Shown piece after piece: positions 1 to 4,690 of a stretch of DNA of 7,283 bases. Location: NCBI GenBank assembly GCA_030603035.1, contig JAUVYQ010000126.1, forward strand, positions 1 to 7,283, written 5' to 3'. A program made the translations under genes and the position numbers. This DNA is from Phycisphaerae bacterium (lineage in GTDB: Bacteria > Planctomycetota > Phycisphaerae > Sedimentisphaerales > SG8-4). The first letter of the stretch is position 1, and the number at the start of each line of letters is the position of its first letter. Below the pieces are notes generated by a model, which was not told the DNA's origin, did no database searches, and saw only the letters and a program-made list of their open reading frames with translations.

Positions 1-141
1 GCAACGTCAGCACTCATAACGACTCGTAATAATACAGCAGTTGCACCTGCCGGCACGATGGCGGACATATCCCACTCATACCAAGTCGCGTCTGTGTCGA
101 AGAAGGCAATAGTCCAATCAGCAAACGCACGCTGGCCTCGC
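1..141. repeat. Terminal direct repeat, left copy (circularisation overlap)
   Basis: Bases 1-141 are identical to 7143-7283. The repeat lies inside a coding frame, carries no sign of a packaging or recombination site, and is best explained as the overlap left when a circular assembly graph was written as a linear contig. Confidence 0.9.
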
Positions 142-212
142 CAAATATAGGTTGGCGGGATACCGATCGTATCGATGACACGCTGAGCAACTATGTCGAT
201 TAGCCACTGCAT
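1..212 (-). CDS. Beta-rich phage-type structural protein, N-terminal part (continues at 7142 on the circle)
   Basis: This is the 5' part of a 135-residue protein split by the cut in the circle. It begins MQWLIDIVAQ at 212 and includes residues 1-70 in this segment. The ATG lies five bases after the TGA of the upstream gene (218-220), and a GGCAGGA sequence inside that gene can serve as ribosome binding site. The start includes an amphipathic opening followed by a W-rich stretch (WRGQRAFADW, WYEWDM). The rest of the protein is the segment 6947-7142. The join is in frame, which supports circularity. The function is not known; the best guess is a small beta-sandwich tail or fibre component. Confidence 0.8.
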   Translation of the reverse strand, partial: MQWLIDIVAQRVIDTIGIPPTYIWRGQRAFADWTIAFFDTDATWYEWDMSAIVPAGATAVLLRVVMSADV

Positions 213-217
213 TTAGG

Positions 218-988
218 TCATGTCCTGCCGATTTCGATTAACGTAAGGCCGATATGGTTGACAGTCAAGGTGGGGTTACCGGCATCGTCCGTTGCTATAC
301 CGATACTGACTTTTCGGCCGACAGTCAAGTTTATTATTGCTGTGCCCGACCAGGATTCTTCCTCGTTTGCTCGTCCAAATTCGTGGTGTGTTTTACCCAT
401 GGGAAGTTCAACTCCATCAACCTCAGGTGCGGTTAGAACGTGTTTGTTAGCTATGGAACATTCAACAGAGATATAGTAATTCAAAAGGTAAAAACCGGCG
501 ACTGCGATTAGCAGTTCCTGATTGTTTTGGAAGGTCATTTTATGAACTGTGCCGACCGAAATATCGGCATCTGAAACCGTATACCATACGTTCTGGGCGG
601 CTACCTGCTGCCAGTCGATTTCGTTACCTTTGAAGCTGCCGTATGGCAGAAGCGATCGGTCGGAGCTCAGGATCGGCCCCCACGGTTCCCATTGCTTTTC
701 CCAGGTGATTCGTAGATTCGGATCGGGTCCATCGTATTCGAGCGTAACCCGGTCGGGAATTGAGGCAATCCCAGGAACGGTGAGTAGCATTGTGAAGGCA
801 TCCTGCCACGCGGACGCTGTAACTGCCTTAACAACATCATCGACCTCGCAAACCCACAGATCATTTGCAGGCTTAACGGTCTGGTCCATCGTGAAGCGAA
901 ACGTAACCCAGATGTTCAGATGGTCTGTGTCGAATTCGTGTTCGACAATCGCCTTAGCTGCGTACGGTCGAGCCGTTCGGATTGCCAT
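218..988 (-). CDS. Phage tail/fibre-like protein with C-terminal C1q-like jelly-roll
   Basis: The protein has 256 residues and no signal peptide or membrane segment. Residues 1 to about 110 form one unit with the motifs FTMDQTVKPANDLW, TASAWQDAF and EPWGPILSSD, rich in predicted beta strands. Residues from about 135 (VSDADISVGTVHKMTF) to the end (VNHIGLTLIEIG) have the alternating hydrophobic pattern and the 'AGFYLLNYYISVE ... VDGVELPMGKTHHEFGRANEEESWSG' layout of C1q/TNF-like domains seen in phage fibres; I infer a trimeric surface role. The start is 8 bases after the TAA of the upstream gene and its ribosome binding site is weak, which suggests coupling. It sits between the MALVKYGGG protein and the 135-residue protein, inside a seven-gene cluster. 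Exact function is unknown. Confidence 0.8.
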   Translation of the reverse strand: MAIRTARPYAAKAIVEHEFDTDHLNIWVTFRFTMDQTVKPANDLWVCEVDDVVKAVTASAWQDAFTMLLTVPGIASIPDRVTLEYDGPDPNLRITWEKQWEPWGPILSSDRSLLPYGSFKGNEIDWQQVAAQNVWYTVSDADISVGTVHKMTFQNNQELLIAVAGFYLLNYYISVECSIANKHVLTAPEVDGVELPMGKTHHEFGRANEEESWSGTAIINLTVGRKVSIGIATDDAGNPTLTVNHIGLTLIEIGRT

Positions 989-996
989 CAGCTTTT

Positions 997-1695
997 TTAC
1001 GCACCCACAACGACGCTATCGGAGAACTCATTAGATAGTCTGCCATCCGCCCTTATGATACGAGCCTTTACCCAAACAAGGTGATCTTCGGTAAGCGTCC
1101 ATGCAGTTACGGCGGTCGGGCCATCTGGCGATGCCGTCGGGCCCGGAATTGTTCCACCAATCCAGCCGTGGTATCGCCATGGACCGCCGAAAAAGTTTCG
1201 GGTTGCAGTCTGAGGCTGACCGATAGAAATTAACATACCGGCCCCACCCTCTGACGCCCAGTCCATGGTATCGTCAAACGTGACGGTAATACCGTTTGCT
1301 TCGGACAGTGCTATCGAGAACGTTGGATCTTGAGCTGCAAGCGATAGAACTACCGGGGCATCGTTTTGTCTCGATGCGACTTGCATATACGCCGAGTTCG
1401 TGCGGATAAAATGATTGAACCCGGTCAAGTAGATCGTTTCCCCGAGACGATTGTTCATAGCAACGGCTGCGGCGTATGTCGCCCATGCCTCACGTTGGAC
1501 GGCTGAAAGTGCTTCCGACCAATCTTCTGTAAGCAAGGCGAGACGAGCCCTCGCTACTACCTGACGATCGGAGTTTGGATTGACCGGCTTGGTTCGTGCT
1601 CTCATGTAGTTTCCGAAGCGGTTACGGGCGAATGTGTTTCCGGCCATACTGCCGGACGCCTGAATAATTCCACCACCATACTTAACGAGTGCCAT
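997..1695 (-). CDS. MAL-K-GGG family phage-associated protein, long form
   Basis: I choose the ATG at 1695, giving 232 residues, because AAAGGGGGTG lies just upstream; the in-frame start at 1740 would add 15 residues without a better site. The first 60 residues (MALVKYGGGIIQASGSMAG, then NTFARNRFGNYMRARTKPVN) match a family I remember from environmental phages and prophages, and share a pattern with the 90-residue protein at 6478-6750. Residues 60-130 are helical and alanine-rich (ALSAVQREAWATYAAAVAM). Residues about 140-232 look like a fibronectin-type beta sandwich, with repeated WTLTEDHLVWVKARII-type strands. A virion structural role is inferred from its neighbours. Translation may be controlled by the hairpin 1700-1753. 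Confidence 0.85.
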   Translation of the reverse strand: MALVKYGGGIIQASGSMAGNTFARNRFGNYMRARTKPVNPNSDRQVVARARLALLTEDWSEALSAVQREAWATYAAAVAMNNRLGETIYLTGFNHFIRTNSAYMQVASRQNDAPVVLSLAAQDPTFSIALSEANGITVTFDDTMDWASEGGAGMLISIGQPQTATRNFFGGPWRYHGWIGGTIPGPTASPDGPTAVTAWTLTEDHLVWVKARIIRADGRLSNEFSDSVVVGA

Positions 1696-1699
1696 TAGA

Positions 1700-1753
1700 G
1701 CACCCCCTTTCGCATTGTCTCGCATGCGTGACGGTTTCAATGTAAGGGGGTGC
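1700..1753 (-). promoter_or_regulatory. Long inverted repeat covering the ribosome binding site of the MALVKYGGG gene
   Basis: The bases 1700-1709 (plus strand GCACCCCCTT) and 1744-1753 (AAGGGGGTGC) are a perfect 10-bp inverted repeat. On the minus-strand transcript the second arm AAGGGGGTGC is the ribosome binding site of the gene starting at 1695, so pairing would hide it. The 34-base loop holds two further mutually exclusive short pairings, CATTG/CAATG and CGCAT/ATGCG. A transcript entering from the upstream gene would form the hairpin; one started at the promoter at about 1740-1768 would lack the first arm. This is read from the sequence; the regulatory effect is inferred. Confidence 0.55.
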
Positions 1754-1768
1754 GTGAGAGTATGTCAA
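1739..1768 (-). promoter_or_regulatory. Candidate promoter for the structural gene cluster
   Basis: The minus strand carries a perfect -35 TTGACA at 1763-1768 preceded by TTTTTTC. The -10 is weak: TTACAT after 17 bases or TACATT after 18. It lies between the TAA of the 72-residue gene and the structural cluster. Almost the same block (TAA, T-run, CTTGACA) occurs at 5891-5907, which supports a shared regulatory element. Confidence 0.5.
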
Positions 1769-1776
1769 GAAAAAAA

Positions 1777-1995
1777 TTATGGCACGAGCTCGTCCGGGGT
1801 GTACTGGATGATGATGTTCGTTTTGTCTTTCCAGTGAGCCAGTACCATACATCGCGTCTCCGCGGCTTCGTTATGATCGGGTTCGTATTTACCATGGTCG
1901 AGTAATCGAGCGTGTATTGGAGCGATAATTCGTGGTGGATTAAAACCGTACACAATAGCCAAAATATTCGCTTCAAAGTCGTTTTGGACGCTCAT
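1777..1995 (-). CDS. Small hypothetical protein (72 residues)
   Basis: The protein starts MSVQNDFEANILAIVYGF and ends IIIQYTPDELVP. I see no signal peptide, membrane segment or known motif; the middle is rich in H, D, E and K and the pattern suggests a compact alpha/beta fold. The start is supported by GAGG five bases before the ATG. It follows the 91-residue gene by 12 bases and is probably cotranscribed with it. A 79-codon frame at 1737-1976 overlaps it in another frame; I prefer the 72-residue frame because of its ribosome binding site and better-looking protein. The TAA is followed directly by a T-run and TTGACA of the next promoter. Function unknown. Confidence 0.65.
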   Translation of the reverse strand: MSVQNDFEANILAIVYGFNPPRIIAPIHARLLDHGKYEPDHNEAAETRCMVLAHWKDKTNIIIQYTPDELVP

Positions 1996-2007
1996 TTCAA
2001 CCTCAGA

Positions 2008-2283
2008 TTACTCACAGTCATACCAAACTAAAATATTAAACCGGCAGACACAACCCCATAGATTAGAAAAAATTTCGATGCACTCTGTTTCGTAAAGGCC
2101 GCCATATCTACAAATGCCGATCCATCCGGGCTCGCAGGCACGATTTGAAAAACCCGGACAAATTGCTGGTGAGCAATCGGCCAAACAGGCGGCTTCGGAT
2201 GGGTAGGTGTCGGCAATATGGGATGTTTCAGCGATACAGCCGTTTTCATCTCCCACTGGGTCTGGTAGAATTTCATCGCCCAT
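2008..2283 (-). CDS. Small cysteine-rich protein (91 residues)
   Basis: The product begins MGDEILPDPVGDENGC and carries ten cysteines (about positions 16, 33, 37, 42, 50, 58, 68, 77, 79 and 90). The segment YPSEAACLADC has the 'Y-x-S/T-x-x-x-C-x-x-x-C' look of small disulfide-rich phage or secreted proteins I have seen annotated as hypothetical. There is no clear signal peptide, so whether disulfides form is open; metal binding is an alternative. A competing 82-codon frame (2028-2276) overlaps almost completely; I prefer the cysteine-rich frame because of its regular composition, though neither has a good ribosome binding site. It is the first gene after the integrase terminator and shares a likely transcript with the 72-residue gene. 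Function unknown. Confidence 0.55.
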   Translation of the reverse strand: MGDEILPDPVGDENGCIAETSHIADTYPSEAACLADCSPAICPGFSNRACEPGWIGICRYGGLYETECIEIFSNLWGCVCRFNILVWYDCE

Positions 2284-2316
2284 CGTAAGTACTCACAATT
2301 TCACTGACTGAACTGC

Positions 2317-2363
2317 CTTATTATACTATTACTTTTAAGAGATAAGATAGTATTAATAATAAG
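2317..2363 (-). promoter_or_regulatory. AT-rich dyad with a TATAAT box, candidate promoter/operator
   Basis: The minus strand contains TATAAT (2320-2325) about 37 bases before the ATG at 2283; no good -35 is seen 17 bases upstream. The box lies in one arm of an imperfect inverted repeat: CTTATTATACTAT at 2317-2329 against ATAGTATTAATAATAAG at 2347-2363, which differ by an extra few bases in one arm. This could be a promoter with overlapping operator for the 91- and 72-residue genes. Confidence 0.4.
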
Positions 2364-2389
2364 CCCTGTGAAAACGTGAAAAGTTGCCG

Positions 2390-2414
2390 TTACCCCCTAC
2401 TCTGTAGGGGGTAA
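2390..2414. repeat. Perfect 11-bp inverted repeat, candidate recombination core
   Basis: TTACCCCCTAC (2390-2400) and GTAGGGGGTAA (2404-2414) are perfectly complementary with a three-base centre TCT. No T-run follows directly on either strand, so it is not a good intrinsic terminator. It lies just beyond the end of the integrase gene, where attachment sites are often found. The arm length resembles that of Xer-type sites but the centre is shorter than the usual 6-8 bp, so the assignment is tentative. Confidence 0.4.
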
Positions 2415-2430
2415 AAACTGTTAGTAACTT

Positions 2431-2455
2431 TGTGAAATGTTGGTAAGATTTCACA
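2431..2455. repeat. 8-bp inverted repeat next to the integrase terminator
   Basis: TGTGAAAT at 2431-2438 and ATTTCACA at 2448-2455 form an inverted repeat. Related TGTGAAA sequence occurs again at 2367. These could be accessory binding sites for the recombinase around the candidate core at 2390-2414, or an operator. No protein is known to bind here. Confidence 0.35.
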
Positions 2456-2458
2456 CAG

Positions 2459-2497
2459 AAAAACAAAGGCGACAGAACGCTCCCGAATTCTGCCGCC
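2459..2497 (-). terminator. Intrinsic terminator after the integrase operon
   Basis: On the minus strand GGCGGCAGAA (2497-2488) pairs with TTCTGTCGCC (2477-2468), ten pairs including one G-U, around a ten-base loop, and is followed by TTTGTTTTT (2467-2459). It lies about 30 bases after the integrase stop at 2529 and so closes the 3688-2529 operon. Confidence 0.85.
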
Positions 2498-2528
2498 CCG
2501 AAACCAGTTCACGGTGAGAGAATTACAC

Positions 2529-3179
2529 TTACTCCATCATGACGTTATCGGTGATGGTGTCAACAGCATTTCTAAGGTCCTCGGAGTCCGGGTGGACGTA
2601 GACCTGTGTTGAGCTCAACTGGCGATGGCCGAGTGCATCCTGTACACCTCTGATCGGTAACACTTTTGACAGACGCGTACCGAATGTATGACGCAGACAG
2701 TGCGGATGGATACTTTTGCCGAAAGCTGCTATTGAAGCCTTACTGATAATCCGTTGTACCTGCCGAGTGGTAATTGGACCATAAAGCAGCGTTTCAGGTT
2801 CGGTGGTGCCGCAGGTTTGAGCCCCGCGATAGAAGCAGGGACGTTGGCCGGGCAGTACTCCGGCGTTGGGCAGTGTCATGATGAAAAGCTTAATCGCTTT
2901 TTGAAGTCTGCTCGATAGCGGCAGGGTGCGTTCGGATTTTGACTTTGAGATTTCCGGTCGGACGGTCAACGCCAGAACCGGCTCACCGTTGAAAATAATA
3001 TCACGGAGTTGCAGACCGACGACCTCACCGACTCGGAGACCGGCATCGAGCATAAGCAAGGCGATCGTGTAGTTACGAATTTTTTTTATTGTGCGGTCCC
3101 CGAGGTCATCGACCGCACAGAGCTCGTTAAGTAGTAAGCTGGTTTCCTGATACGTTAGAGTTTTAATCGTTCTTTGCAC
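2529..3179 (-). CDS. Tyrosine recombinase/integrase, catalytic domain only
   Basis: The protein has 216 residues and carries the full catalytic set of tyrosine recombinases: Arg49 (LDAGLRVGEV), a beta-strand lysine at 79-81 (SKSKSERTLPL), His160-x-x-Arg163 (HPHCLRHTFGTRL), His185 (ALGHR) and nucleophile Tyr194 (TQVYVHPD). Such enzymes cut and rejoin DNA through a phosphotyrosine link and integrate or excise mobile DNA, or resolve dimers. Usual integrases have about 300 residues or more; here the N-terminal core-binding domain is missing, so DNA recognition must rely on the catalytic domain or a partner. The start is GTG at 3179, with AAGGGAG just upstream, inside the 90-residue gene that overlaps it by 17 bases. 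An intrinsic terminator follows. Exact subfamily not assigned. Confidence 0.93.
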   Translation of the reverse strand: MQRTIKTLTYQETSLLLNELCAVDDLGDRTIKKIRNYTIALLMLDAGLRVGEVVGLQLRDIIFNGEPVLALTVRPEISKSKSERTLPLSSRLQKAIKLFIMTLPNAGVLPGQRPCFYRGAQTCGTTEPETLLYGPITTRQVQRIISKASIAAFGKSIHPHCLRHTFGTRLSKVLPIRGVQDALGHRQLSSTQVYVHPDSEDLRNAVDTITDNVMME

Positions 3180-3435
3180 TGGCGTCTCCCTTCTCTGCTT
3201 CTAGGTGGGCGGTCCATAGTTTTTTCAGCAGACTTGCCCACTGCGTAGAGGTTAGGCCTTTGTTGAATTTCTCACAGCGGTACTGTGCTACGACGTCTCT
3301 TATGGATACCTGTCCGGGCGTTCGCGTTACATAGAGAGTTTTGTTTTCAATCAACAAGAACATCGTGCCCGGGCCTTTGGTAGCCTCGTTTCGTAACTGT
3401 TCGGCTGCCGCGTGTAGTAAAGTTTCGGCGTTCAT
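3163..3435 (-). CDS. Small hypothetical protein (90 residues) coupled to the integrase
   Basis: I take the ATG at 3435 (MNAETLLHAAAEQLRNEA), which has AGAAAGGAA about eight bases upstream; the frame is open to 3579 but that start lacks a ribosome binding site and overlaps the 58-residue gene. The product has a helical N-terminus, a strand pair (TMFLLIENKTLYVTRT), a basic-aromatic middle (RDVVAQYRCEKFNKG) and a charged helical C-terminus (LLKKLWTAHLEAEKG). It overlaps the integrase start by 17 bases. An accessory role such as the missing DNA-binding arm or an excision factor is possible from position alone; no family recognised. Confidence 0.8.
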   Translation of the reverse strand: MNAETLLHAAAEQLRNEATKGPGTMFLLIENKTLYVTRTPGQVSIRDVVAQYRCEKFNKGLTSTQWASLLKKLWTAHLEAEKGDASAKND

Positions 3436-3494
3436 GTGCGTTCCTTTCTGTGCTTTAACTGTACGAATGATTGGTTTTTTTTGATGTTCGTGGT

Positions 3495-3515
3495 TCAGAA
3501 GTCCCAAAGGTTCAT
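3495..3515 (-). CDS. Possible six-residue leader peptide MNLWDF
   Basis: An ATG at 3515 overlaps the TGA of the 58-residue gene (ATGA) and is preceded by AGAAAGGAG, the same strong ribosome binding site used elsewhere in the operon, but the frame stops after six codons (MNLWDF). It may be a chance result of the site, a real minipeptide, or a remnant of a frameshifted gene; the frame that overlaps it stays open into the 90-residue gene. Confidence 0.3.
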   Translation of the reverse strand: MNLWDF

Positions 3516-3688
3516 TTCTCCTTTCTGATTTCGATGTGCGGATACCTATAGCCCGGGTCTTTTTTGAGGACCGCCACAAGCGGCTCTCCTACGTGGGTGA
3601 ACTCCTTGGCACCACAAATTTTATCATCCTCTTCGGGTATGGCAAAAAGCACTACCTCTCCTCCTACCCGCTTCGTGTAAATTTCCAT
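3512..3688 (-). CDS. Small hypothetical protein (58 residues), first gene of integrase operon
   Basis: The product reads MEIYTKRVGGEVVLFAIPEE, continues with a DDKICGAKEFTHVGEPLV segment and ends PGYRYPHIEIRKEK. It is compact and mixed in charge, likely beta-rich, with no signal, membrane or helix-turn-helix pattern that I can see. The start is strongly supported by CAGAAAGGAGCAAGCT before the ATG and by the promoter 40 bases upstream. It is the first gene after that promoter, and its TGA overlaps an ATG by ATGA. Function unknown; the position suggests an early or accessory gene of the recombination module. Confidence 0.75.
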   Translation of the reverse strand: MEIYTKRVGGEVVLFAIPEEDDKICGAKEFTHVGEPLVAVLKKDPGYRYPHIEIRKEK

Positions 3689-3709
3689 AGCTTGCTCCTT
3701 TCTGTTAAA

Positions 3710-3847
3710 GCGACATTATTTACTCTCACTATATCGGCAAACCGACATCTTGTCAATCACAAAAGCGACATTTTTTTTGCGACATTTTTATCGGGCTGTT
3801 CTTACAGCTGTGAGTAATTAAGTCGCACTTTCTATGAAAAGCGACAT
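3710..3847. repeat. GCGACAT operator-like repeats around the integrase-operon promoter
   Basis: The heptamer GCGACAT occurs at 3710-3716, 3765-3771, 3779-3785 and 3841-3847, with a variant CCGACAT at 3742-3748 and an inverted GTCGCAC at 3822-3828. The spacer of the promoter also holds a dyad TCGG-CAAA-CCGA (3734-3745). Repeats of this kind on, before and after a promoter usually bind a repressor or activator; iterons for replication are the alternative. No protein with a clear helix-turn-helix is coded on the element. Confidence 0.55.
3728..3756 (-). promoter_or_regulatory. Strong sigma70-type promoter of the integrase operon
   Basis: The minus strand has TTGACA (3751-3756), a 17-base spacer and TATAGT (3728-3733), very close to consensus, about 40 bases upstream of the ATG at 3688. 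The spacer contains the 12-bp dyad TCGG-CAAA-CCGA and a CCGACAT site, so a bound protein would block RNA polymerase. This is the best promoter in the window. Confidence 0.85.
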
Positions 3848-3944
3848 AATCTGCAAAATCGTTGATATCAAGGAACAGGGTATCAGGGGCAGGGTCGGCT
3901 TTCGTTTGTCCATCCTGAGCGATTCTGGACGTCCTCTTTTCCAT
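3753..3944 (-). CDS. Possible small protein (63 residues)
   Basis: The ATG at 3944 (MEKRTSRIAQDGQTKADPAP) is preceded by AGGAGA at good distance, which argues for translation. The middle reads DTLFLDINDFADYVAFHRKC and the end KMSQKKCRFCD. The last residues are encoded by the GCGACAT operator repeats and the promoter of the next operon, which makes the 3' end look accidental. No promoter is evident, and an intrinsic terminator or attenuator (3963-4003) lies directly upstream. It could be a real small regulator or a chance frame. No helix-turn-helix or other known motif is visible. Confidence 0.4.
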   Translation of the reverse strand: MEKRTSRIAQDGQTKADPAPDTLFLDINDFADYVAFHRKCDLITHSCKNSPIKMSQKKCRFCD

Positions 3945-3962
3945 TTTGGGGGTCTCCTGACT

Positions 3963-4003
3963 TAAAAAACTTGCCTCCCTCGGAAAAATCACTGGGGAGG
4001 CAA
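3963..4003 (-). terminator. Intrinsic terminator/attenuator on the minus strand
   Basis: TTGCCTCCC (4003-3995 on the minus strand) pairs with GGGAGGCAA (3979-3971), nine perfect pairs, and is followed by GTTTTTT (3970-3964). It would stop minus-strand transcripts coming from the HNH gene and the repeat region before the recombination module. On the plus strand the hairpin is followed by a less regular AAATTTTGGTCTTTTTT, so weak bidirectional action is possible. Confidence 0.8.
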
Positions 4004-4020
4004 AAATTTTGGTCTTTTTT

Positions 4021-4670
4021 CGGCGGTGCGGTCAAGACCGTACTTTAGGGCGGTCTACGCCGAGACAACGAGGGGAAGCCGGAGCTAAGAGCAAGCAGAA
4101 TGACAGATGGGCGTGAGTCTGGCGAGATGATTGCTTTCTCCGGCCGTTGACCGCACCGCCGGCAATAGCTACCGGCGGTTAACCGGCTTGGCGAAATCGG
4201 GCCATAATGAAAATCCCGCTTCGGGTTCCCTGCCCGGGCCCGGCCCGACTTTCAGCGAGTTCAACTGGTTTTGTGGAGGCCCAGGGATGGGTCGGCAATG
4301 TTAGCTTCGAACAAGCGGCCAAGCCGGAGAAAAATAATTGGCGTAGAGACGCCAAACGGCGAGGATTGAGAGTGGCCGAAGGCCCGAGCCGGTGCAATGC
4401 GGAAAGGGGAGCGGCCTTTGGCCGGGGGCCCCAAACGCCCAAAGGGGAAGCGAGGGGAGGGCCCGGATGGCCCGTACGTAAGGGCGACGGCCGAATAGCG
4501 TTGCTGCCGTAAGGCAGCAACGGAAGGCAAGCCGGCGCCGAGCGACCCTTAGGGCCCCCGCCCGAGCCGGCCCTTTGCGACCCGACCTGGATGAGAGGGA
4601 AGCCTGGCCGTGTCGAGGGCAGACCGGGAAGGAGCAATGGAGAAAGCGGCAGCGTACAAGCTATTCGAAT
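4021..4670 (+). ncRNA. Candidate large structured non-coding RNA
   Basis: This GC-rich stretch has no convincing gene but many inverted repeats. A perfect 15-bp pair (4021-4035 with 4147-4161) encloses a domain with GACCG/CGGTC, CCGGAG/CTCCGG and CAGA/TCTG hairpins. Further stems are TCGGGCC 4197-4203 with GGCCCGA 4242-4248, TTGGCGT-AGAG-ACGCCAA (4338-4355), CGGCC-TTT-GGCCG (4412-4424), and a 10-bp stem with GTAA loop (4499-4522). I place it on the plus strand because GTAA is a GNRA tetraloop only on that strand and unpaired parts are rich in A and G. The size and ornate folding recall the large phage and metagenome RNA classes such as ROOL or GOLLD, but I cannot match a consensus. It is not recognisable as RNase P, tmRNA, rRNA or a group I/II intron. 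Ends are approximate. Confidence 0.65.
4499..4522 (+). other. 10-bp hairpin with GNRA (GTAA) tetraloop inside the candidate RNA
   Basis: CGTTGCTGCC (4499-4508) and GGCAGCAACG (4513-4522) pair perfectly around GTAA. A GNRA loop closing a long stem is a hallmark of functional RNA; read on the minus strand the loop would be TTAC, so it helps to orient the RNA. Confidence 0.7.
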
Positions 4671-4690
4671 GCACGGGGTCTGTGTTGGTG

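Noticed and set aside
549..1034. Plus-strand open frame of 161 codons
   Set aside because: It lies entirely antisense to the 256-residue and MALVKYGGG genes, whose proteins have family resemblance; no ribosome binding site or coherent protein.
1737..1976. 79-codon minus-strand frame overlapping the 72-residue gene
   Set aside because: It lacks a good ribosome binding site, and its translation is irregular; the 72-residue frame has GAGG before its ATG.
4297..4325. tRNA-like GTTCGAA T-loop on the minus strand
   Set aside because: The flanking bases do not form a five-pair T stem, and no acceptor, D or anticodon arms can be drawn.
4207..4512. Plus-strand open frame of 101 codons in the same region
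   Set aside because: Composition is biased, it overlaps several perfect stems, there is no ribosome binding site, and it is best explained by high GC content.
4021..4670. Group I or group II intron, RNase P or rRNA fragment
   Set aside because: I could not find the conserved intron core or domain V, the RNase P starting motif or recognisable rRNA segments. A covariance search would settle this.
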